In this document: piece by piece, positions 22,401 to 31,396 of the stretch
Layout of the letters: the number at the start of each line of letters is the position of its first letter
How positions within the stretch are numbered: position 1 is the stretch's first letter
From: Streptomyces sp. TSRI0281
GTDB taxonomy: Bacteria > Actinomycetota > Actinomycetes > Streptomycetales > Streptomycetaceae
DNA length: 64,000 bases
Direction of reading: 5' to 3'
Assembly: GCF_001905125.1 (NCBI RefSeq)
Contig: NZ_LWLE01000015.1
Coordinates: forward strand, 67,041-131,040
Made by a program: the position numbers and the translations under genes
Notes under the pieces: model-generated
What the model saw: the letters and a program-made list of their open reading frames with translations, nothing else
Told to the model about the DNA's origin: nothing
Database searches by the model: none

Positions 22401-24869
22401 ATGGCCCTGTGTCACGGCGGCCGGCTCGTCCTCATCAGCGACGAGGCACGGGTAGCGGGACCGGCGCTCACCGACTTCCTCGCGGACCAGCGGATCACCC
22501 ACATGATCCTGCCGCCGTCGCTGGTGTCCGCGCTGCCGCCGGGCTGCGAGCTCCCCGAGGGCTCGACCGTCCTGGTCGGCACCGAGACCGTACCGCCGGA
22601 CCTGTTCGAGCGGTTCGGCGCCACGGCCGACCTGATCTGCGCCTACGGGCTCACCGAGGCGACGGTCAACTCCACGCTGTGGCACGCCCGTGAGCACGGC
22701 TGCAGCCCCTCCGGCCGGGTGCCGATCGGCCGGCCCGACCCCAACACCCGCTGCTACGTCCTCGACGAGACCCTGCGACCCGTCCCGCCGGGCGTGATCG
22801 GCGAGCTGTACGTCGCCGGGCGCGGCCTGGCCCGCGGCTATCTGGGCCGTCCGGGGCTGACGTCGGAGCGGTTCGTCGCCGATCCGTACGGTGGGCCCGG
22901 CAGCCGGATGTACCGCACCGGCGACCGTGCCCGCTGGCGCCCGGACGGCAACCTCGATTTCCTCGGCCGGGTCGACAGCCAGGTGAAGGTGCGGGGCTTC
23001 CGCATCGAGCTGGGCGAGGTCGAGGCGGCCCTCACCGCGCATCCGTCGGTCGCCCAGGCGGCCGTGGTGCCCGACCGCGACGGCGACATCGTGCGCCTGG
23101 TCGGCTACGCGGTGCCCGAATCGGGGACACTCGACCCGCGGGAGCTGCTGTCCCACGCGGCCGGGCTGCTGCCCGAGTACATGGTCCCCGCGCTCGTCGT
23201 CCCGCTGGACGGGCCGCTCCCGCTCACGCCCAACGGCAAGCTGGACCGCAAGGCGCTGCCCGTACCGGACTGGTCCGCGATGACCGGCGACGACCGGCCG
23301 GCCACCGGGACGCAGGCCCGGCTCGCCGATCTGTTCTGCGAGATCCTGAAGCTGGACAGCGTCGGCGTGCACGACAACTTCTTCGCACTCGGCGGACACT
23401 CCATGGCGTCGATGCGGCTCCTGGGCCGCATCCGCGCCGAGTTCGGGGTGGAGCTGAGCATCCGGGACGTCTTCGACGCGCTGTCGGTCGCCGCTCTCGC
23501 CGCCAAACTGGAGGGCGCGGCGGCCACCCGTCCCGCGCTGGTCGCCGGGCACCGCGACGAACCGCGGGTGCTCGCACCGGTCCAGCGCGTGCAGTGGGAG
23601 TCGTCGCGCCGCAGTCCCGGCTTCGACCACGCTCTCGTCCTGCGCTCCACGGGTGGGCTCGACGCACAGGCGCTCACCGCCGCGCTCGCCGATGTGGTGG
23701 CGCGCCACGAGCCGCTGCGCACGGCGTTCACCGAGCGGGACGGCGTGCTGTACCAGCGGCCGGCCGGGGCTCCGGTGCTGGCCGTGGAGTCGAGCGCGGA
23801 CCTGGAGGCCCGGCTCGCCGAACTCGCCACGCGGTCACCGGACCCGGAGGCGGAGGCACCCGTGAACGTGCGGCTGCTGACCGGCCCGGACGGCGGGCAG
23901 GCGCTGCTGGTCACCGCGCACTACCTCGCGGTGGACGAGTGGTCGGTGGTCCCCCTGTTCCGTGACCTCACCACCGCCTACGCGGCCCGCACACAGGGCC
24001 TGGCACCCTCCTGGGAGCCGCTGCCGGTCACGTACGGCGACTACACGCGGTGGGCGCACGAGGTCCTGGGCGACCTCACCGACCCGGACAGCCGGGGCGG
24101 ACAGCAACTCGCCTACTGGCGGCGGACGCTCAGGGAGGTCCCGGGGCGGCTGGCGCTTCCGGCGGACGGGCCGCGCGAGGCCGCGCCGGACGCGTCCGGA
24201 CGGCCCGCGGACCAGGTCGGGTTCGTCCTCGACGCCGATCTCCACGAGGCCGTGGACCGGCTCGCCCGCGCCACCGGCACCAGCATGTTCATGGTGCTGC
24301 ACGCGGCCCTGGCGACCCTCCTCACCGCACACGGAGCGGGCACCGATCTGCCCATCGGCACGATGGTCGCGGGCCGGAGCGAGGACCGGCTCGCCGAACT
24401 GGTCGGCTGCTTCCTCAACACGGTCGTGCTGCGCACCGACACGGCGGGCGACCCGGCCTTCACGGAGCTGCTCACCCGGGTGCGGGAGACCACACTGAGC
24501 GCCCTGGACCGTCAGGACGTCCCGTTCGACGAAGTCGTCGGGGCGACCGGACTGCCCGCGGAGGGACCGCAGGTCATGGTGATCCACCATGAACAGGCCG
24601 ATCTGGAGCGGCTGGAAGGCGGCCTGGGCTCGCTGGAGGCCCTGCCCACCGGCTCGTCCCGCGCGGAGCTGACCCTGAGCTTCCACGAACCACGCGGTGA
24701 GGGCCCCGTGCACTGCGCCCTCATCCACGCGACCGACCTGCTGGGCACCGCGAAGGCGCGGCGTCTGGCCGACGAACTGCAGAAGCTGCTGCGCATCGTG
24801 GTGGCCCACCCGGAACAGCCGCTCTCCGAGCTGTTCACCGCAACGTCCAAAAGGAGCGACAACGCATGA
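10497..24869 (+). CDS. Four-module siderophore NRPS with terminal C domain (foroxymithine/erythrochelin type)
   Basis: 4790 aa, read as C1-A1-T1-C2-A2-T2-C3-A3-T3-C4-A4-T4-C5, with no TE or separate E domain. Carrier serines are at about 1010, 2079, 3239 and 4302. Adenylation codes read by eye are A1 DVWIVGAVNK, A2 DVWHFSLVDK (Ser), A3 DMENLGLINK (known for formyl-hydroxyornithine in coelichelin) and A4 DVFILGAVNK. C1 has HHIVLDG (152-158), consistent with a starter C acylating residue 1. C2 has HHIVADG (1207), C3 has an HHLILWDG variant (2351) and C4 has HHITTDE (3425). C5 has HYLAVDE (4475), without the catalytic His. The expected chain is acyl-(f)hOrn-Ser-hOrn-(f)hOrn released as a diketopiperazine. 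ATG 10497 or ATG 10524 may be the real start. The stop overlaps mbtH. Confidence 0.93.
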   Translation: MTRERPLRTMFDVESDRTTASGLPLTGGQAGVWLAQQIEPDSSAYNIVFTLDLLGDIDLDHLAGAVRQTVEEAECLHVNVVPGRGEARQTPRAVSFDVPVVDLRGAPDPEEAAATWTATDRDRPVDLTHGPLFSQVLLRLADDRVRWSQRYHHIVLDGMGVALITRRAGELYTLGEKAPARKDRPLARLVDADLTYRSSEQYGADRAWWHERMSGRAEPARLVERGPSLMARRLRRTAELSAQETERLYAAAERSGVRPSRVLVAAVAAYLHRAGGERDLVLGLPIAARQDRVSADTPGMVSNVVPLRVRVSPGTTGTDLVAEVRDAVAGAVAHGRYRAEDLARDFGLVDGVPALVGPTVNILPRPGKLGFPDGTAELLPEWLGPVSDLAFAFAGTRDGSGLRVHLDADADICDEETLRDHERRFRTLLKALTEDLDRPVGHIELTSADERDRLLGEFGAAPHPVSEQSWPAAFEAQVRRTPDAVALVCEDDELTYAALNTAANRLARLLLARGVGAEDVVAVALPRTPDLVVSLLAVMKTGAAYLPLDADHPQDRIAYMLSDAGARTVITVRGLADELPPAQDGVAHVLLDDPATADTRAALDGSDPALPVALDQAAYVIYTSGSTGRPKGVVVPHDGIGSLIATATERIGVDADSRVVQFASVGFDVTVWDLVMALCVGGRIILVPTERRVAGPALTEYIARHDATHMILPPSIVSALPPECELPEGAVLVVGTEAVPGELIARWSGRLQVVVAYGLTEASVNSTLWTARPDRPGPTPIGRPDPNTRTYVLDTALRPVPVGVEGELYVAGRGLARGYLGRPGLTSERFVADPYGGPGTRMYRTGDRVRWGADGNLEFLGRADGQVKIRGHRIEPGEIESAFMGCPGIAQAAVLVREDHRGVKRLVAYLAADTATDSGAAVTAARARIAGTLPDHMVPSAVVVLDGSLPLTPNGKLDRRALPEPRWTAMSGADAPTTPAETVLAALFADVLGQPSVGVHDSFFELGGDSIVAIQLVNRAREAGLTIRPREVFRLRTVAALARSAAEAGTGTETGSGSGTADGIAARPAPTVPAALDEDALPVSPLQEGFFFHAAFDAREADLYLVQELLDLDGPVDPARLRRTLQLLLDRHPLLRAAFRQLPGGEVVQRLAAQVILPWREADTAETGLDDLLSADRAERFDLARPPLLRATLIRDGHRHRLLLTLHHIVADGWSVAVLLRELTAAHRGEELAEPVAPRPYLSWLAGRDRDAARDAWRQALSGLEGPTRLPALAAGTDHGRTAPRTEHVDTRLPERFTADLIARARTHGLTLSTVVHGVWGLLLTSLTGSQDVVFGTTVSGRTTEVTDLDTAVGLFINTVPARVAPRADESLAELLRRVQDEHAALLDHQHLALADIQRIAGGGELFDTLVVFENHPAGDLSAAQAPGELRITGAEVFDSVHYPLALVVEPGEHGLLLRFKHDAARLDQVTVAVLANRFTALLRAFVSDPGRTVARTGVLSDREHEHLAALNATGRPVPEATLASLFAATVARTPDATAVVFEDTTLTYAELDRRAEALARRLRSRGAGPETYVAVAVPRSAELMIALLAVLKAGAAYLPVDLDYPADRVAFMLGDSGARTVVTTAEAAGRLPVVPGLDHLLVGRDDRAEDVPGASSTPGTSGTPGTPARPAGPDHPAYLIYTSGSTGRPKGVAVTHRAIVNRLAWMQGAYGLTPDDRVLQKTPASFDVSVWEFFWPLVEGATVVLARPDGHRDPAYLAELIHTRRITTTHFVPSMLAAFTQVMETATGLPDWAASLRRVFCSGEALTGAGARRWWELTSRSGRGPVPLHNLYGPTEAAVDVTSFAYEGGGELAVPIGRPVWNTRLYVLDAFLRPVPDGVPGELYLAGVQLARAYHDRPGLTAERFVADPFGEPGERMYRTGDLVRRRADGAVEYLGRTDRQVKIRGNRVEPGEIEAALADLPGVALAAVTVRDDVLVGYVAPAPGAPRPDTERLRAALAEALPATMVPGALVALDELPLTPSGKLDQNALPAPGVTPRAGGRPPRDTRERALCEIFTDVLGVPGIGVEDDFFVLGGDSLSSITVVTRARERGMALSPRDVFEHRTPAALAAGAAAAAPAPEAGTPAPATPAPAEAVTVSAADAGQAAAALRAVLAQQAGSGAAVDPALRALLDQLTSASATPQEPPAPAPLGGYALTPEETARVETVAGLPVADIWPLSPLQEGMYFHATFDAGEALDVYLSQESIDFGHRVDADRLRAACRALLERNSSLRAGFADGGLSRPVQFIVDGAEIPLVEADLSGLSRDERRTRTEELLAADRRRRFDLTSAPLCRLLLIRLGDGRDRLVVTHHLILWDGWSAWLFLEELFTLYERGGDATGLPAPGSYRDYLAWLDEQDTGAAVDAWRRALSGFDEPTLLAPSGRDAGPVIPVDFDTVLTPESSERLRTLVRRHGLTLNTVLNAAWGMVLSAMTGRDDVTFGIAVAGRPADVPHAAGIIGMFLNTIPARVAFTPDEPVLRLLRRIQSERAAVMPYEYVGLGTIQQETGHRRLFDTLFVLRSADGEDRAAELRRRHGITDVSNVDGTHFPLTLIVTPGNRLRVTLAARPDLFDPEDATTILARFTAVLDRLAAALEHGDGASARTAGVDPLLPAERTALLAGRESSRGPVPDETVADMLAAQVARTPDAVALVFGERALTYAELDAHINRLARLLLARGAGPEKAVALALPRSIDMVAALFAVLRTGAAYLPLDLDHPADRLRLMVRDTGPLCLVSTAAVAPTLRGEEGPVAPELLLDDEAVAAELAALPGGEIADAERPAFAHDVPDRLEYPAYVIYTSGSTGRPKGVVTPYRGLTNMQLNHQKEIFDPAIASAGGRRLRIAHTVSFAFDMSWEELLWLVEGHEVHVCDEELRRDAEALVAYCDRHRVDVVNVTPTYAQLLIEEGLLDQDEETGKHRPALVLLGGESVSDTVWTRLRNTEGTYGYNLYGPTEYTINTLGGSTADSATSTVGVPIRNTRAHVLDTMLRPVPPGCPGELYIAGTGLARGYHDRPGLTAERFVADPFGEPGERMYRTGDLVRQRADGLLDFLGRTDDQVKIRGYRVELGEISTALSTHPEVAHAAVVVAENAGTKRLVGYVVPEEGAGQGEALTRRLRDHVKAALPDYMVPSVLVTVGALPLTVNGKLDVRALPAPDFAGTGTSRPPRTPGEETLCALYAEVLGLPAGSVGIDSDFFELGGHSLLATRLVSRARTALDTELAIRDLFEAPTVAELVERVARAGGAARPALTAGERHGRTELPLSHAQQRLWVIQQIECTSAAYNFPLVMRVRGPLDTDVWRTALADVTDRHEALRTVFRTAPDGRTSQRVLPAEQAHPVVECLRATEDALPGIIDAAVNRPFDLAAELPLRATVVELAPDDHAVVLLLHHITTDEWSDRPFLRDLATAYTARLDGTAPGWEPLPVQYADYALWQQRLLGDPADGSGLAARQLDYWRTTLAGAPEELELPSDRPRPARPAFSGAELDVPFDAQVHEGLKRLARETGASMFMVVHAAVAALLHRMGAGTDIPLGAPIAGRSDEALDDLVGFFVNTLVLRTDVSGDPSFTELLARVRESDLAAFSHADVPFESVVEALNPTRSLSRNPLFQVMVGYHARTGDELELPGLRLEYVPFAISSAKFDLVFSFSERLAADGGTGALNCRLEFATELFDRETAERLGERLGRLVAALVAAPGQPLSQAGILTADERRLVLEEFNGAPREVEEASLPALFARRLAERPDAVAVVERSRPVTYAQLDARANRIARLLAAHGVGTESVVGVAVPRSVDMVATVVAVLKLGAAFLPLDLVHPGDRLTYLIEDSGAALVVGTEPVAGKIPDVTGVPVVLLDAPGTAGELDALSEAPVGGGPVGPDQAAYVIYTSGSTGRPKGVVVPHEGISSLVATAVDRMGLRPDSRVLQFASIGFDVFAFELSMALCHGGRLVLISDEARVAGPALTDFLADQRITHMILPPSLVSALPPGCELPEGSTVLVGTETVPPDLFERFGATADLICAYGLTEATVNSTLWHAREHGCSPSGRVPIGRPDPNTRCYVLDETLRPVPPGVIGELYVAGRGLARGYLGRPGLTSERFVADPYGGPGSRMYRTGDRARWRPDGNLDFLGRVDSQVKVRGFRIELGEVEAALTAHPSVAQAAVVPDRDGDIVRLVGYAVPESGTLDPRELLSHAAGLLPEYMVPALVVPLDGPLPLTPNGKLDRKALPVPDWSAMTGDDRPATGTQARLADLFCEILKLDSVGVHDNFFALGGHSMASMRLLGRIRAEFGVELSIRDVFDALSVAALAAKLEGAAATRPALVAGHRDEPRVLAPVQRVQWESSRRSPGFDHALVLRSTGGLDAQALTAALADVVARHEPLRTAFTERDGVLYQRPAGAPVLAVESSADLEARLAELATRSPDPEAEAPVNVRLLTGPDGGQALLVTAHYLAVDEWSVVPLFRDLTTAYAARTQGLAPSWEPLPVTYGDYTRWAHEVLGDLTDPDSRGGQQLAYWRRTLREVPGRLALPADGPREAAPDASGRPADQVGFVLDADLHEAVDRLARATGTSMFMVLHAALATLLTAHGAGTDLPIGTMVAGRSEDRLAELVGCFLNTVVLRTDTAGDPAFTELLTRVRETTLSALDRQDVPFDEVVGATGLPAEGPQVMVIHHEQADLERLEGGLGSLEALPTGSSRAELTLSFHEPRGEGPVHCALIHATDLLGTAKARRLADELQKLLRIVVAHPEQPLSELFTATSKRSDNA
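12912..13003 (+). repeat. 92-bp tract identical between adenylation domains A1 and A4
   Basis: Bases 12912-13003 in A1 are identical to 22800-22891 in A4, covering the [20 protein letters not shown] region around motif A7/A8. Likewise 16227-16264 (A2) equals 19683-19720 (A3) over 38 bp. Such tracts point to gene conversion or recent duplication between module pairs. Confidence 0.85.
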
Positions 24870-25075
24870 CGACCAACCCGTTCGAGGACCCGCAGGGCAC
24901 CTTCCAGGTCCTGGCCAACGACGAGAACCAGCACTCCCTGTGGCCGTCCTTCGCCGAGGTGCCGGCCGGGTGGCGGACCGTCTTCGGCCCGGACACCCGC
25001 GAGGCGTGCCTCGCCCATGTGGAGTCCCACTGGACCGACATGCGTCCCGCGAGCCTGGTGGCCCTGCAGGGCTGA
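24866..25075 (+). CDS. MbtH-family NRPS chaperone
   Basis: A 69-aa MbtH-like protein with the family signature: [26 protein letters not shown], then PAGW and the final [11 protein letters not shown]. MbtH proteins bind adenylation domains and are often needed for their folding and activity. The ATG overlaps the NRPS stop by 4 bp (ATGA), giving translational coupling with its client. A strong hairpin follows at 25082-25136, so this is the last gene of the biosynthetic operon. Confidence 0.97.
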   Translation: MTTNPFEDPQGTFQVLANDENQHSLWPSFAEVPAGWRTVFGPDTREACLAHVESHWTDMRPASLVALQG

Positions 25076-25081
25076 GGGCGC

Positions 25082-25136
25082 AGAACGCCGCCGCCCCGGA
25101 GCGAGGAATCACCTCACTCCGGGGCGGCGGCGTTCT
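25082..25136. terminator. Strong 20-bp stem terminator after mbtH
   Basis: AGAACGCCGCCGCCCCGGAG (25082-25101) pairs perfectly with its complement at 25117-25136 around a 15-nt loop. It lies between convergent genes (mbtH and the ABC exporter) and probably stops transcription from both sides. Confidence 0.8.
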
Positions 25137-25171
25137 CCTGCCCGGACCGTGCGCGGAGCAGGTCGGCGCGC

Positions 25172-25250
25172 GACGCGGCCCGCGCGCCGACGCGGCCCGC
25201 GCGCCGACGCGGCCCGCGCGCCGACGCGGCCCGCGCGCCGACGCGGTCGG
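25172..25250. repeat. 17-bp tandem repeat, four perfect copies plus a partial fifth
   Basis: GACGCGGCCCGCGCGCC is repeated at 25172, 25189, 25206 and 25223, and a degenerate fifth copy begins at 25240. It sits in the gap between the mbtH terminator and the 3' end of the exporter gene. No open frame of interest uses it. Confidence 0.9.
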
Positions 25251-25263
25251 CCCGCCGGTGCGC

Positions 25264-27168
25264 TCAGCCCGCCGGTGCGACGGAACGCGCGTCGGTGTCC
25301 CCGAGCGGTGCGTCGTCCAGCGGCCCCCGGCGGCTGTCGGACCACGCGGCCCAGAGCGCGGCGTACGGGCCGCCCGCGGCGACGAGTTCGTCGTGTGTGC
25401 CGGTCTCCACGACCCGCCCCTCGTCGAGGACGACGATGCGGTCGGCGGTGGCGGCCTGCGGGAGCCGGTGGGCGACCATCAGGCCCGTCCGCCCCTCCAG
25501 AGCCTTGAGCGCGGCCTCCTCCAGGACCCTGGCTCCCGCGCTTCCGGCGTCGGCGGTCGCCTCGTCGAGAATGGCGATCGGCGGATCGGCGAGAACCAGG
25601 CGGGCCAGGGCGAGATGCTGGGCCTGGGTCACCGTCAGCCGGTGCCCGCCCTCGCCCACGACGGTGGCCAGACCGTCGGGCAGGGCCTCGGCCCACCGCA
25701 GGGCACCGACGTGGTCCAGGGCAGCGCGCAGTTCGTCGTCCGTGGCCTCGGGGCGGGCGAGCCGCAGATCCTCCGCCAGCGGACCGGCGAACACATGCAC
25801 TTCCTGGCTGATCAGCGTCACCGCGCTCCGTACGCCCGCCGGGCCCAGCTCACGGACATCGACCCCACCCAGGGCGATCGACCCGCTCAGCGGCTCATGG
25901 ACACCCGCGATGACCTTGGCCAGCGTGGTCTTCCCGGCGCCGCTCGCCCCCACCAGCGCCACCCGTTCCCCGCTGTGCACCTCCAGAGCGACATCGCACA
26001 GCACGGGACGCCCGGCGGCGTACGCGTGGTGGAGGGCGGTCACCTTGACCGAGCCGTCCACCGGAGCGCCGCGCCCCGGTGCGGTGCGCTCGGCCGGCAG
26101 CTTCGACACCCCGATCAGGCGGGCGAAGCTCGCGCCCGCGGACTGGGCGTCGTCGATGAGGAACAGCGTGGCGTTGATCGGGTTGAACAGGCTGTGGAAG
26201 TAGAGCGCTGCGGCGGTGGCCGTACCGATGGTCACCGAGCCGTTGTCGACCAGCAGGAAGCCGGTGCCGAGCATCGCGGCCAGACCGATGAACTCGCCGA
26301 GGTTCAGCCGCGAGAAGAAGCCGGTGACGATGTGGAGGCCACGCAGCGCCAGATCACGGGCGGACGCGGAGCGGCCCTCCAGCAGCGCGGCGTGCGTGTC
26401 GCCCAGACGGAAGGCGCGCACGGTGCGTACGCCGCCGACACTGTCGAGGAGCTGGTGCTGGAGCGCGCCGGTGGCGACCCGGTGTTCGGCGTACACGGGC
26501 GCGGCCCGGCGCAGGTACCAGCGTACGGACAGCACCTGAACGGGCATGGCCAGAAGCGCCGCCAGCAGGAACCGCCAGTCGAGCACGGTCAGTCCGACCA
26601 GGGTCAGCACGATGGTGAGGGCGGAGCGGATGAACTCCGGCAGCGCCTGGCGCACCGATTTCGCGATCATGGAGACATCGCTGGTGACCCGGGAGACCAG
26701 GTCTCCCGAGCCGGCCGCCTCGACGCGTTCGAGCGGCAGCCGCAGCGCCCGCTCGATGAACTGCTCGCGCACGGCCGCGAGTACGGTCTCGCCGAGCCGG
26801 GCCACCAGGGAGCTGCCGATCGCCGCGGCGGCGCCGCGTGCCAGTGCCACCACGATGAGCAGGACCAGCGGCAGCGTCAGGGCGTGGGAGCCCCGCTGTT
26901 CCACCACCAGGTCGACGATGTGCCCGAGCAGGGGAGCGGTCAGCAGCCCGATCGCCGTTCCGATGACCAGCACGGTGAACGCGCCCACGGTCAGGGGCCG
27001 GTGGCCGCGCAGCATCGTGCGGAGCGCCGCGAGGCACTCGGCGCCGGTGGCGGTCGGCAGGAGAGCGCGGTCCGGCCGGTCCGCAGGGGTGCCGCTCATG
27101 GACTCTGCCGCCTCTTCCGACTCGGGGGTGGTGGCCGCTCCGGCGTGCTCTTCGTACGTGGACGTCAT
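25264..27168 (-). CDS. ABC exporter half-transporter, catalytic-site subunit (siderophore export)
   Basis: 634 aa: a six-helix type I exporter transmembrane domain (about 45-330) followed by a nucleotide-binding domain. Walker A is canonical (GASGAGKTT, near residue 410) and Walker B has the catalytic Glu (IAILDEAT), but the signature is LTVTQAQ rather than LSGGQ. Its partner, encoded immediately upstream, has the opposite defects, so the pair would form a heterodimer with one functional and one degenerate ATP site. ATG 27168 overlaps the partner's stop by 4 bp. The location suggests export of the apo-siderophore, as proposed for the CchG/CchI-type exporters of the coelichelin cluster. Confidence 0.88.
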   Translation of the reverse strand: MTSTYEEHAGAATTPESEEAAESMSGTPADRPDRALLPTATGAECLAALRTMLRGHRPLTVGAFTVLVIGTAIGLLTAPLLGHIVDLVVEQRGSHALTLPLVLLIVVALARGAAAAIGSSLVARLGETVLAAVREQFIERALRLPLERVEAAGSGDLVSRVTSDVSMIAKSVRQALPEFIRSALTIVLTLVGLTVLDWRFLLAALLAMPVQVLSVRWYLRRAAPVYAEHRVATGALQHQLLDSVGGVRTVRAFRLGDTHAALLEGRSASARDLALRGLHIVTGFFSRLNLGEFIGLAAMLGTGFLLVDNGSVTIGTATAAALYFHSLFNPINATLFLIDDAQSAGASFARLIGVSKLPAERTAPGRGAPVDGSVKVTALHHAYAAGRPVLCDVALEVHSGERVALVGASGAGKTTLAKVIAGVHEPLSGSIALGGVDVRELGPAGVRSAVTLISQEVHVFAGPLAEDLRLARPEATDDELRAALDHVGALRWAEALPDGLATVVGEGGHRLTVTQAQHLALARLVLADPPIAILDEATADAGSAGARVLEEAALKALEGRTGLMVAHRLPQAATADRIVVLDEGRVVETGTHDELVAAGGPYAALWAAWSDSRRGPLDDAPLGDTDARSVAPAG

Positions 27169-28937
27169 GCCAGCACCGTCGCTCGGTAGGTCTCGTCGGC
27201 GACGAGTTCGGCGTGGTGGCCCGTGGTGGTCACGGTGCCCTCTTCGAGGACGACCACCCGGTCGGTCACGGCGAGGAGAGCCGGACTGGTCGTGACCAGG
27301 ACGGTGGTACGGCCCCGGCGGACCGTGCGCAGCCGCGCGGCGATCCGGGACTCGGTGACGGTGTCCACGGCGGTCGTCGGGTCGTGCAGGACCAGCACGG
27401 GCCGGTCGGCGGCGAGTGCGCGGGCGAGCGCGACGCGCTGGCGCTGTCCGCCGGACAGGGACCGGCCGCGTTCGGCGAGCAGCGTGTCCGCCCCGTCGGG
27501 AAGCAGCCGTGCCACCTCGTCCGCGGTGGAGGCGGCGAGGGCGTCGTCCACGGCGGTGGGGGCCCTGTCCACGGCGGGGGAGGTGCCGTCCGTGGAGCGG
27601 GAGGTGCCGTCCGTGGCGGCGGAGGTGCCGACCACCGCGGACGAACCGGCCCCGGCCTTCACATTGTCCAGCAGGCTGCTCTCGAACAGGTCGGCGTCGT
27701 GGTGGGCCACCAGGACGGAGCGGCGCAGCCCATCGGGGTCGAGCTCGGTCAGCGGTACGCCGTCGAGTTCGATCACGCCCTCGGCCGGGTCCGCCTCCCT
27801 GGCGAGGCAGCGCAGGAGGTCGTTCGCGGCGGCCGGGTCCCTGGTGACGACACCGGTCAGGCTGCCGGCCCCGATGTCGAGGTCGACTCCCCGCAGCGCG
27901 CCCAGGGACACCCCGCGCAGCCGGACGTGGACGGCGGTCCGGCCGGACGGTTCCGCGTGTCCGCCCTCCACGGCCGCGGGCGAGGCCAGGACCTCGGCGA
28001 TCCGGCGTGCGGAGGCGCGTCCCTGGGCGAACTCCGCGTTGACGTAGGTGAGCAGCTGGAACGGGCCGAGGAGGAACTGCGCGAGACCCACCGCCGCCAC
28101 CAGCTCACCGACGCTGATGGTGCCGCGCATCGCGAGGTAGGCGCCCACGATGCCGATGACCGCGATGAAGACGCCGGTCAGGGCGAGGACGGCGCCCTCG
28201 TGTCCGGCCCGGCTGCGGGCCGCCCGCAGTGCCGCGGCGAGCGAGTCCTGGCTGGTCGTGCGGTAGCGGGACACGGCGGCCGACTCGGCGCCCATGCCCT
28301 TGAGGACCCGCAGCCCGGCGACCAGGTCGGCGGCGACTCCGGAGGCGTGTGCGGCACGCTCCTGCTCGGTCTCGCTGCGGCGTTCGAGGGGTCGGCTGAT
28401 GCGGTGCCCGAGCCAGAGCAGCGGGGGGATGCCGAGCAGGACGAGCAGCCCGAGCGGCACGGAGATCCGCAGCAGCGCCACCGCGCTGACCGTCAGGGCG
28501 GCCACCGCCGCCAGGCCGTACGCCAGGACGGTCGCGACCGAGCCCACCCGTCGGGCGTCGTTGGTGGCGATGCTGGTCAGCGCGCCCGGCAGCCGGTTCG
28601 TGTCGGCGCCGCCGCGCGGGTCGAGCACCCGGGCGCCGAGTTCCAGCCGGAGCCGGTGCGCGGCGTGTTCGCCCGCGCCCTCGGCGATCCGGGCGCTGGT
28701 CCGGTAACACGTGGACAGCACGAGGAAGAGGGCCGCGAGCACCAGCAGCCACCGCAGCAGCGCCTCGGAGGAACCGGTCGCCACCGCCGTGTCGATGGCT
28801 GCCCCGATGACCACCGGCACCAGAGCCTCACAGCCCTGGTGCGTCATGCCGAGCAGCGATGCCGAGACCACGCGGCGGCGTTGGCCTCTGATCGCTTCGC
28901 GGAGGACATGGCCCCCGGTCGGTCCTCCCACTGGCAT
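27165..28937 (-). CDS. ABC exporter half-transporter, degenerate-site partner
   Basis: 590 aa with an N-terminal six-helix exporter domain and a C-terminal ATPase domain. The signature LSGGQRQRVALARAL is intact, but Walker A has decayed (LTGVVTRDPAAANDLL, no GxxGxGK) and Walker B reads VLVLHDPTTAVD, with Pro in place of the catalytic Glu. A Thr/Ser/Ala-rich insertion of about 35 residues (GTSAATDGTSRSTDGTS) lies before the signature. It is the first gene of the two-gene exporter operon; the ATG at 28937 follows GGAGGG, and an iron box lies 28 bp upstream. Confidence 0.88.
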   Translation of the reverse strand: MPVGGPTGGHVLREAIRGQRRRVVSASLLGMTHQGCEALVPVVIGAAIDTAVATGSSEALLRWLLVLAALFLVLSTCYRTSARIAEGAGEHAAHRLRLELGARVLDPRGGADTNRLPGALTSIATNDARRVGSVATVLAYGLAAVAALTVSAVALLRISVPLGLLVLLGIPPLLWLGHRISRPLERRSETEQERAAHASGVAADLVAGLRVLKGMGAESAAVSRYRTTSQDSLAAALRAARSRAGHEGAVLALTGVFIAVIGIVGAYLAMRGTISVGELVAAVGLAQFLLGPFQLLTYVNAEFAQGRASARRIAEVLASPAAVEGGHAEPSGRTAVHVRLRGVSLGALRGVDLDIGAGSLTGVVTRDPAAANDLLRCLAREADPAEGVIELDGVPLTELDPDGLRRSVLVAHHDADLFESSLLDNVKAGAGSSAVVGTSAATDGTSRSTDGTSPAVDRAPTAVDDALAASTADEVARLLPDGADTLLAERGRSLSGGQRQRVALARALAADRPVLVLHDPTTAVDTVTESRIAARLRTVRRGRTTVLVTTSPALLAVTDRVVVLEEGTVTTTGHHAELVADETYRATVLA

Positions 28938-28964
28938 GCGGCCCTCCGCGAAGATGTCAGACAG

Positions 28965-28983
28965 TTAGGTAAGGCTACTCTAA
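28965..28983 (-). promoter_or_regulatory. Iron box upstream of the ABC exporter operon
   Basis: TTAGGTAAGGCTACTCTAA matches the DmdR/IdeR 19-bp consensus well and sits directly upstream of the leftward exporter pair. Confidence 0.82.
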
Positions 28984-29127
28984 TTTCATGGCAGGAAGGT
29001 GCCTCCTGATGGTAGGGGGGGGTAGCTCCGTCGCGACGCCCCGTTCGCGACTCCGCGCCTCTGTTGCCGGTCGCGGCCGCGTTCCTCTACTCGCAGTCAG
29101 GGACAGCGCGTTGACCGCCCACGTGTG

Positions 29128-29146
29128 TTCGGTTAGCCTCACCTAA
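29128..29146 (+). promoter_or_regulatory. Iron box upstream of the siderophore importer operon
   Basis: TTCGGTTAGCCTCACCTAA matches the iron-box palindrome and lies about 70 bp upstream of the first permease gene. The exporter and importer promoters are divergent and each has its own box in the 277-bp gap. Confidence 0.82.
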
Positions 29147-29213
29147 GTCTTGATCTGTGTCCCTGCATGACGTTGCTTGCGGTGGAACTGACTGCCGTCA
29201 GGGGGAGTTGTCG

Positions 29214-30281
29214 TTGCCGGTCGTAGCCCGCGCGGTGCCCGGGAACCAGGCCGCCGCTCCGGCCGCTGCCCGGCCCGGCCGGGGAGTGACGGCGCTGCGG
29301 GGCGTGGGCCTGCTCGCGGCGCTCGGCGCCCTGGTCCTGGTCGGACTTCTCAGCGTGTGGGTGGGGACGCGGGGCATCCCGTTCACCTCCACCTGGAACG
29401 TGCTGTGGAATCCCGACGACTCCGAGACCTCGATCATCATCCATGACTACCGCATCCCCAGAACCCTTCTCGGCCTTCTGGTCGGAATGGCACTCGGTCT
29501 GTCCGGGGCGCTGATGCAGGCCCTGACCCGCAACCCGCTCGCCGACCCGGGACTGCTCGGCATCAGTCTGGGCGCCTCCGCCGGAGTGGTCGTGGCCATC
29601 GCCTTCCTCGGCATGGGCTCGGTCCTCGGCTATGTGTGGTTCGCCTTCATCGGAGCGGCCGTCGCGTCGGTGGTGGTGTATCTGCTGGGTGCCTCGGGCC
29701 GCAAGGTGGCCACGCCCGACCGGCTGGTCGTCGCCGGAGCGGCGTTGACCGCGGTGCTCTACGCCTTCAACTCGGCCGTGCTCCTGCTCAACCCGCGCGC
29801 ATTCGACCAGTTCCGGTTCTGGACGGTGGGCTCCCTCGCGGGCCGGTACTACGACGTCATCCAGGTCATCCTGCCGTTCGTCGCCGTCGGCGTCCTGATC
29901 GCCCTCGGCCTCGCCCCGTCGCTCAACGCCCTGGGGCTCGGCGACGAGGTGAGCCGTGCCCTGGGTCTGAACGTCGGCCGGACCCGGGCGCTGGGCGCGG
30001 TCGCGGTCATGCTGCTGTGCGGCGCCGCCACCGCCGCGGCGGGGCCGATCGGCTTCGTCGGGCTCGCCGTTCCGCATGTCGCCCGGTTCGTCGTCGGACC
30101 CGACCAACGGTGGGTGCTGGCGTACTCGATGCTGCTCGCGCCGATCCTGCTCATCGGAGCGGATGTCCTCGGGCGGGTGCTGGGCTCGCCGGGCGAGGTC
30201 CAGGTCGGCATCATCACCGCGTTTCTCGGTGCGCCGCTGTTCATCGCGCTGTGCCGCCGTCGAAAGCTGGTCATGCTGTGA
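29214..30281 (+). CDS. FecCD-type siderophore permease, subunit 1
   Basis: About 355 aa with roughly nine or ten transmembrane helices. It has the FecCD motifs: DYRIPRTLLGLLVGMALGLSGALMQALTRNPLADPGLLGISLGASAGVV near the N terminus, GLNVGRTR, and AGPIGFVGLAVPHVARFVVGPD, the cytoplasmic loop that contacts the ATPase. TTG 29214 is preferred because GGGGGAG lies six bases upstream; an in-frame GTG at 29157 would start almost on the iron box. It overlaps the next permease by 4 bp. With its partner it would form the inner-membrane channel for ferric hydroxamate import. Confidence 0.9.
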   Translation: MPVVARAVPGNQAAAPAAARPGRGVTALRGVGLLAALGALVLVGLLSVWVGTRGIPFTSTWNVLWNPDDSETSIIIHDYRIPRTLLGLLVGMALGLSGALMQALTRNPLADPGLLGISLGASAGVVVAIAFLGMGSVLGYVWFAFIGAAVASVVVYLLGASGRKVATPDRLVVAGAALTAVLYAFNSAVLLLNPRAFDQFRFWTVGSLAGRYYDVIQVILPFVAVGVLIALGLAPSLNALGLGDEVSRALGLNVGRTRALGAVAVMLLCGAATAAAGPIGFVGLAVPHVARFVVGPDQRWVLAYSMLLAPILLIGADVLGRVLGSPGEVQVGIITAFLGAPLFIALCRRRKLVML

Positions 30282-31396
30282 GCGCTGTACGGGAGAAGAT
30301 CTCCGCCGCCGGGAAGTCCCCGGACCGGGCCGGGAGACTCACCGAACGGCCGCGGGTCGTCAGCGGGATGGTCCTGCGCTCCCGGTCCGGGGGAATGTCC
30401 GTACGGCTCCAGGGGCGCACCCTGGCCGTGACGGGTGTGGTGCTCGTCGCGCTCCTCGTGGTCATGCTCGTCACGCTCACCACCGGCGACTTCGAACTGT
30501 CCGTCGGCGAAGTCCTCCGGGCCGTGGTGGGCAACGGATCGGGCGGCGCCGACTTCATCGTCAACACCCTGCGTATGCCCCGCCTGCTCACCGCGCTGTG
30601 CGTGGGCGCCGCCCTCGCGGTCAGCGGCGCCATCCTGCAGAGCCTGACCGGCAACTCCCTCGGCAGCCCCGACATCATCGGCTTCACCAACGGCTCGGCG
30701 GTCGGGGCGCTCGTCGTCATCATCGTGCTGCACGGCAGCATGACGCAGATCGCGGTGGGCGCGCTGATCGGCGGCCTCGCCACCGCCGCCGCCATCTATC
30801 TCCTCATGCTGGGCAGGGGGTTGCAGGGCTTCCGGCTGGTTGTCGTGGGCATCGGCGTGAGCGCCCTGCTGCTCTCCGTCAACTCGTACCTGATCACCCG
30901 GGCCACCTGGCAGGAGGCGCTGGAGGCGCAGGCGTGGCTGATCGGAAGCCTGAGCAACCGGGGCTGGCCGCACGCGAACGCCATCCTGGCCGCCGTCGCC
31001 GTACTGCTCCCGCTCGCCCTCTTCTTCTCCCGCCGGCTCTCCATGGTGGAGATGGGGGATGTCACCGCGATGGCGCTCGGGGTCAACGTGGCGCGCACGC
31101 GCGCGGTGCTGCTCCTCATCAGTGTCGCGCTCGCCGCGTTCGCCACGGCCGTGACCGGCCCCATCTGGTTCGTGGCGCTGGCGGCGCCCCAACTGGCCCG
31201 CCGGCTCACCCGGTCCTCAGGTCCGGGGCTGATGTCCGCCGCGCTCATGGGAGCGCTGCTGCTGGCCGCGAGCGACCTGGTGGCCCAGCGTGTCTTCGCC
31301 CCCGCGCTCCTTCCGGTGGGCACGGCGACCGGGACCCTCGGCGGGCTGTACCTCATCTGGCTGCTGATCAACGAGTCGCGAAAGAGCCGCGCATGA
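30278..31396 (+). CDS. FecCD-type siderophore permease, subunit 2
   Basis: 372 aa and about nine or ten transmembrane helices. FecCD signatures: RMPRLLTALCVGAALAVSGAILQSLTGNSLGSPDIIGFTNGSAVG, then ALGVNVARTR and TGPIWFVALAAPQLARRLTRSSGPG. The first 50 residues are a hydrophilic basic extension. The GTG start overlaps the first permease stop (GTGA), and its own stop overlaps the ATPase ATG (ATGA), so all three importer proteins are translationally coupled. It pairs with subunit 1 to make the heterodimeric permease. Confidence 0.92.
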   Translation: MSAVREKISAAGKSPDRAGRLTERPRVVSGMVLRSRSGGMSVRLQGRTLAVTGVVLVALLVVMLVTLTTGDFELSVGEVLRAVVGNGSGGADFIVNTLRMPRLLTALCVGAALAVSGAILQSLTGNSLGSPDIIGFTNGSAVGALVVIIVLHGSMTQIAVGALIGGLATAAAIYLLMLGRGLQGFRLVVVGIGVSALLLSVNSYLITRATWQEALEAQAWLIGSLSNRGWPHANAILAAVAVLLPLALFFSRRLSMVEMGDVTAMALGVNVARTRAVLLLISVALAAFATAVTGPIWFVALAAPQLARRLTRSSGPGLMSAALMGALLLAASDLVAQRVFAPALLPVGTATGTLGGLYLIWLLINESRKSRA

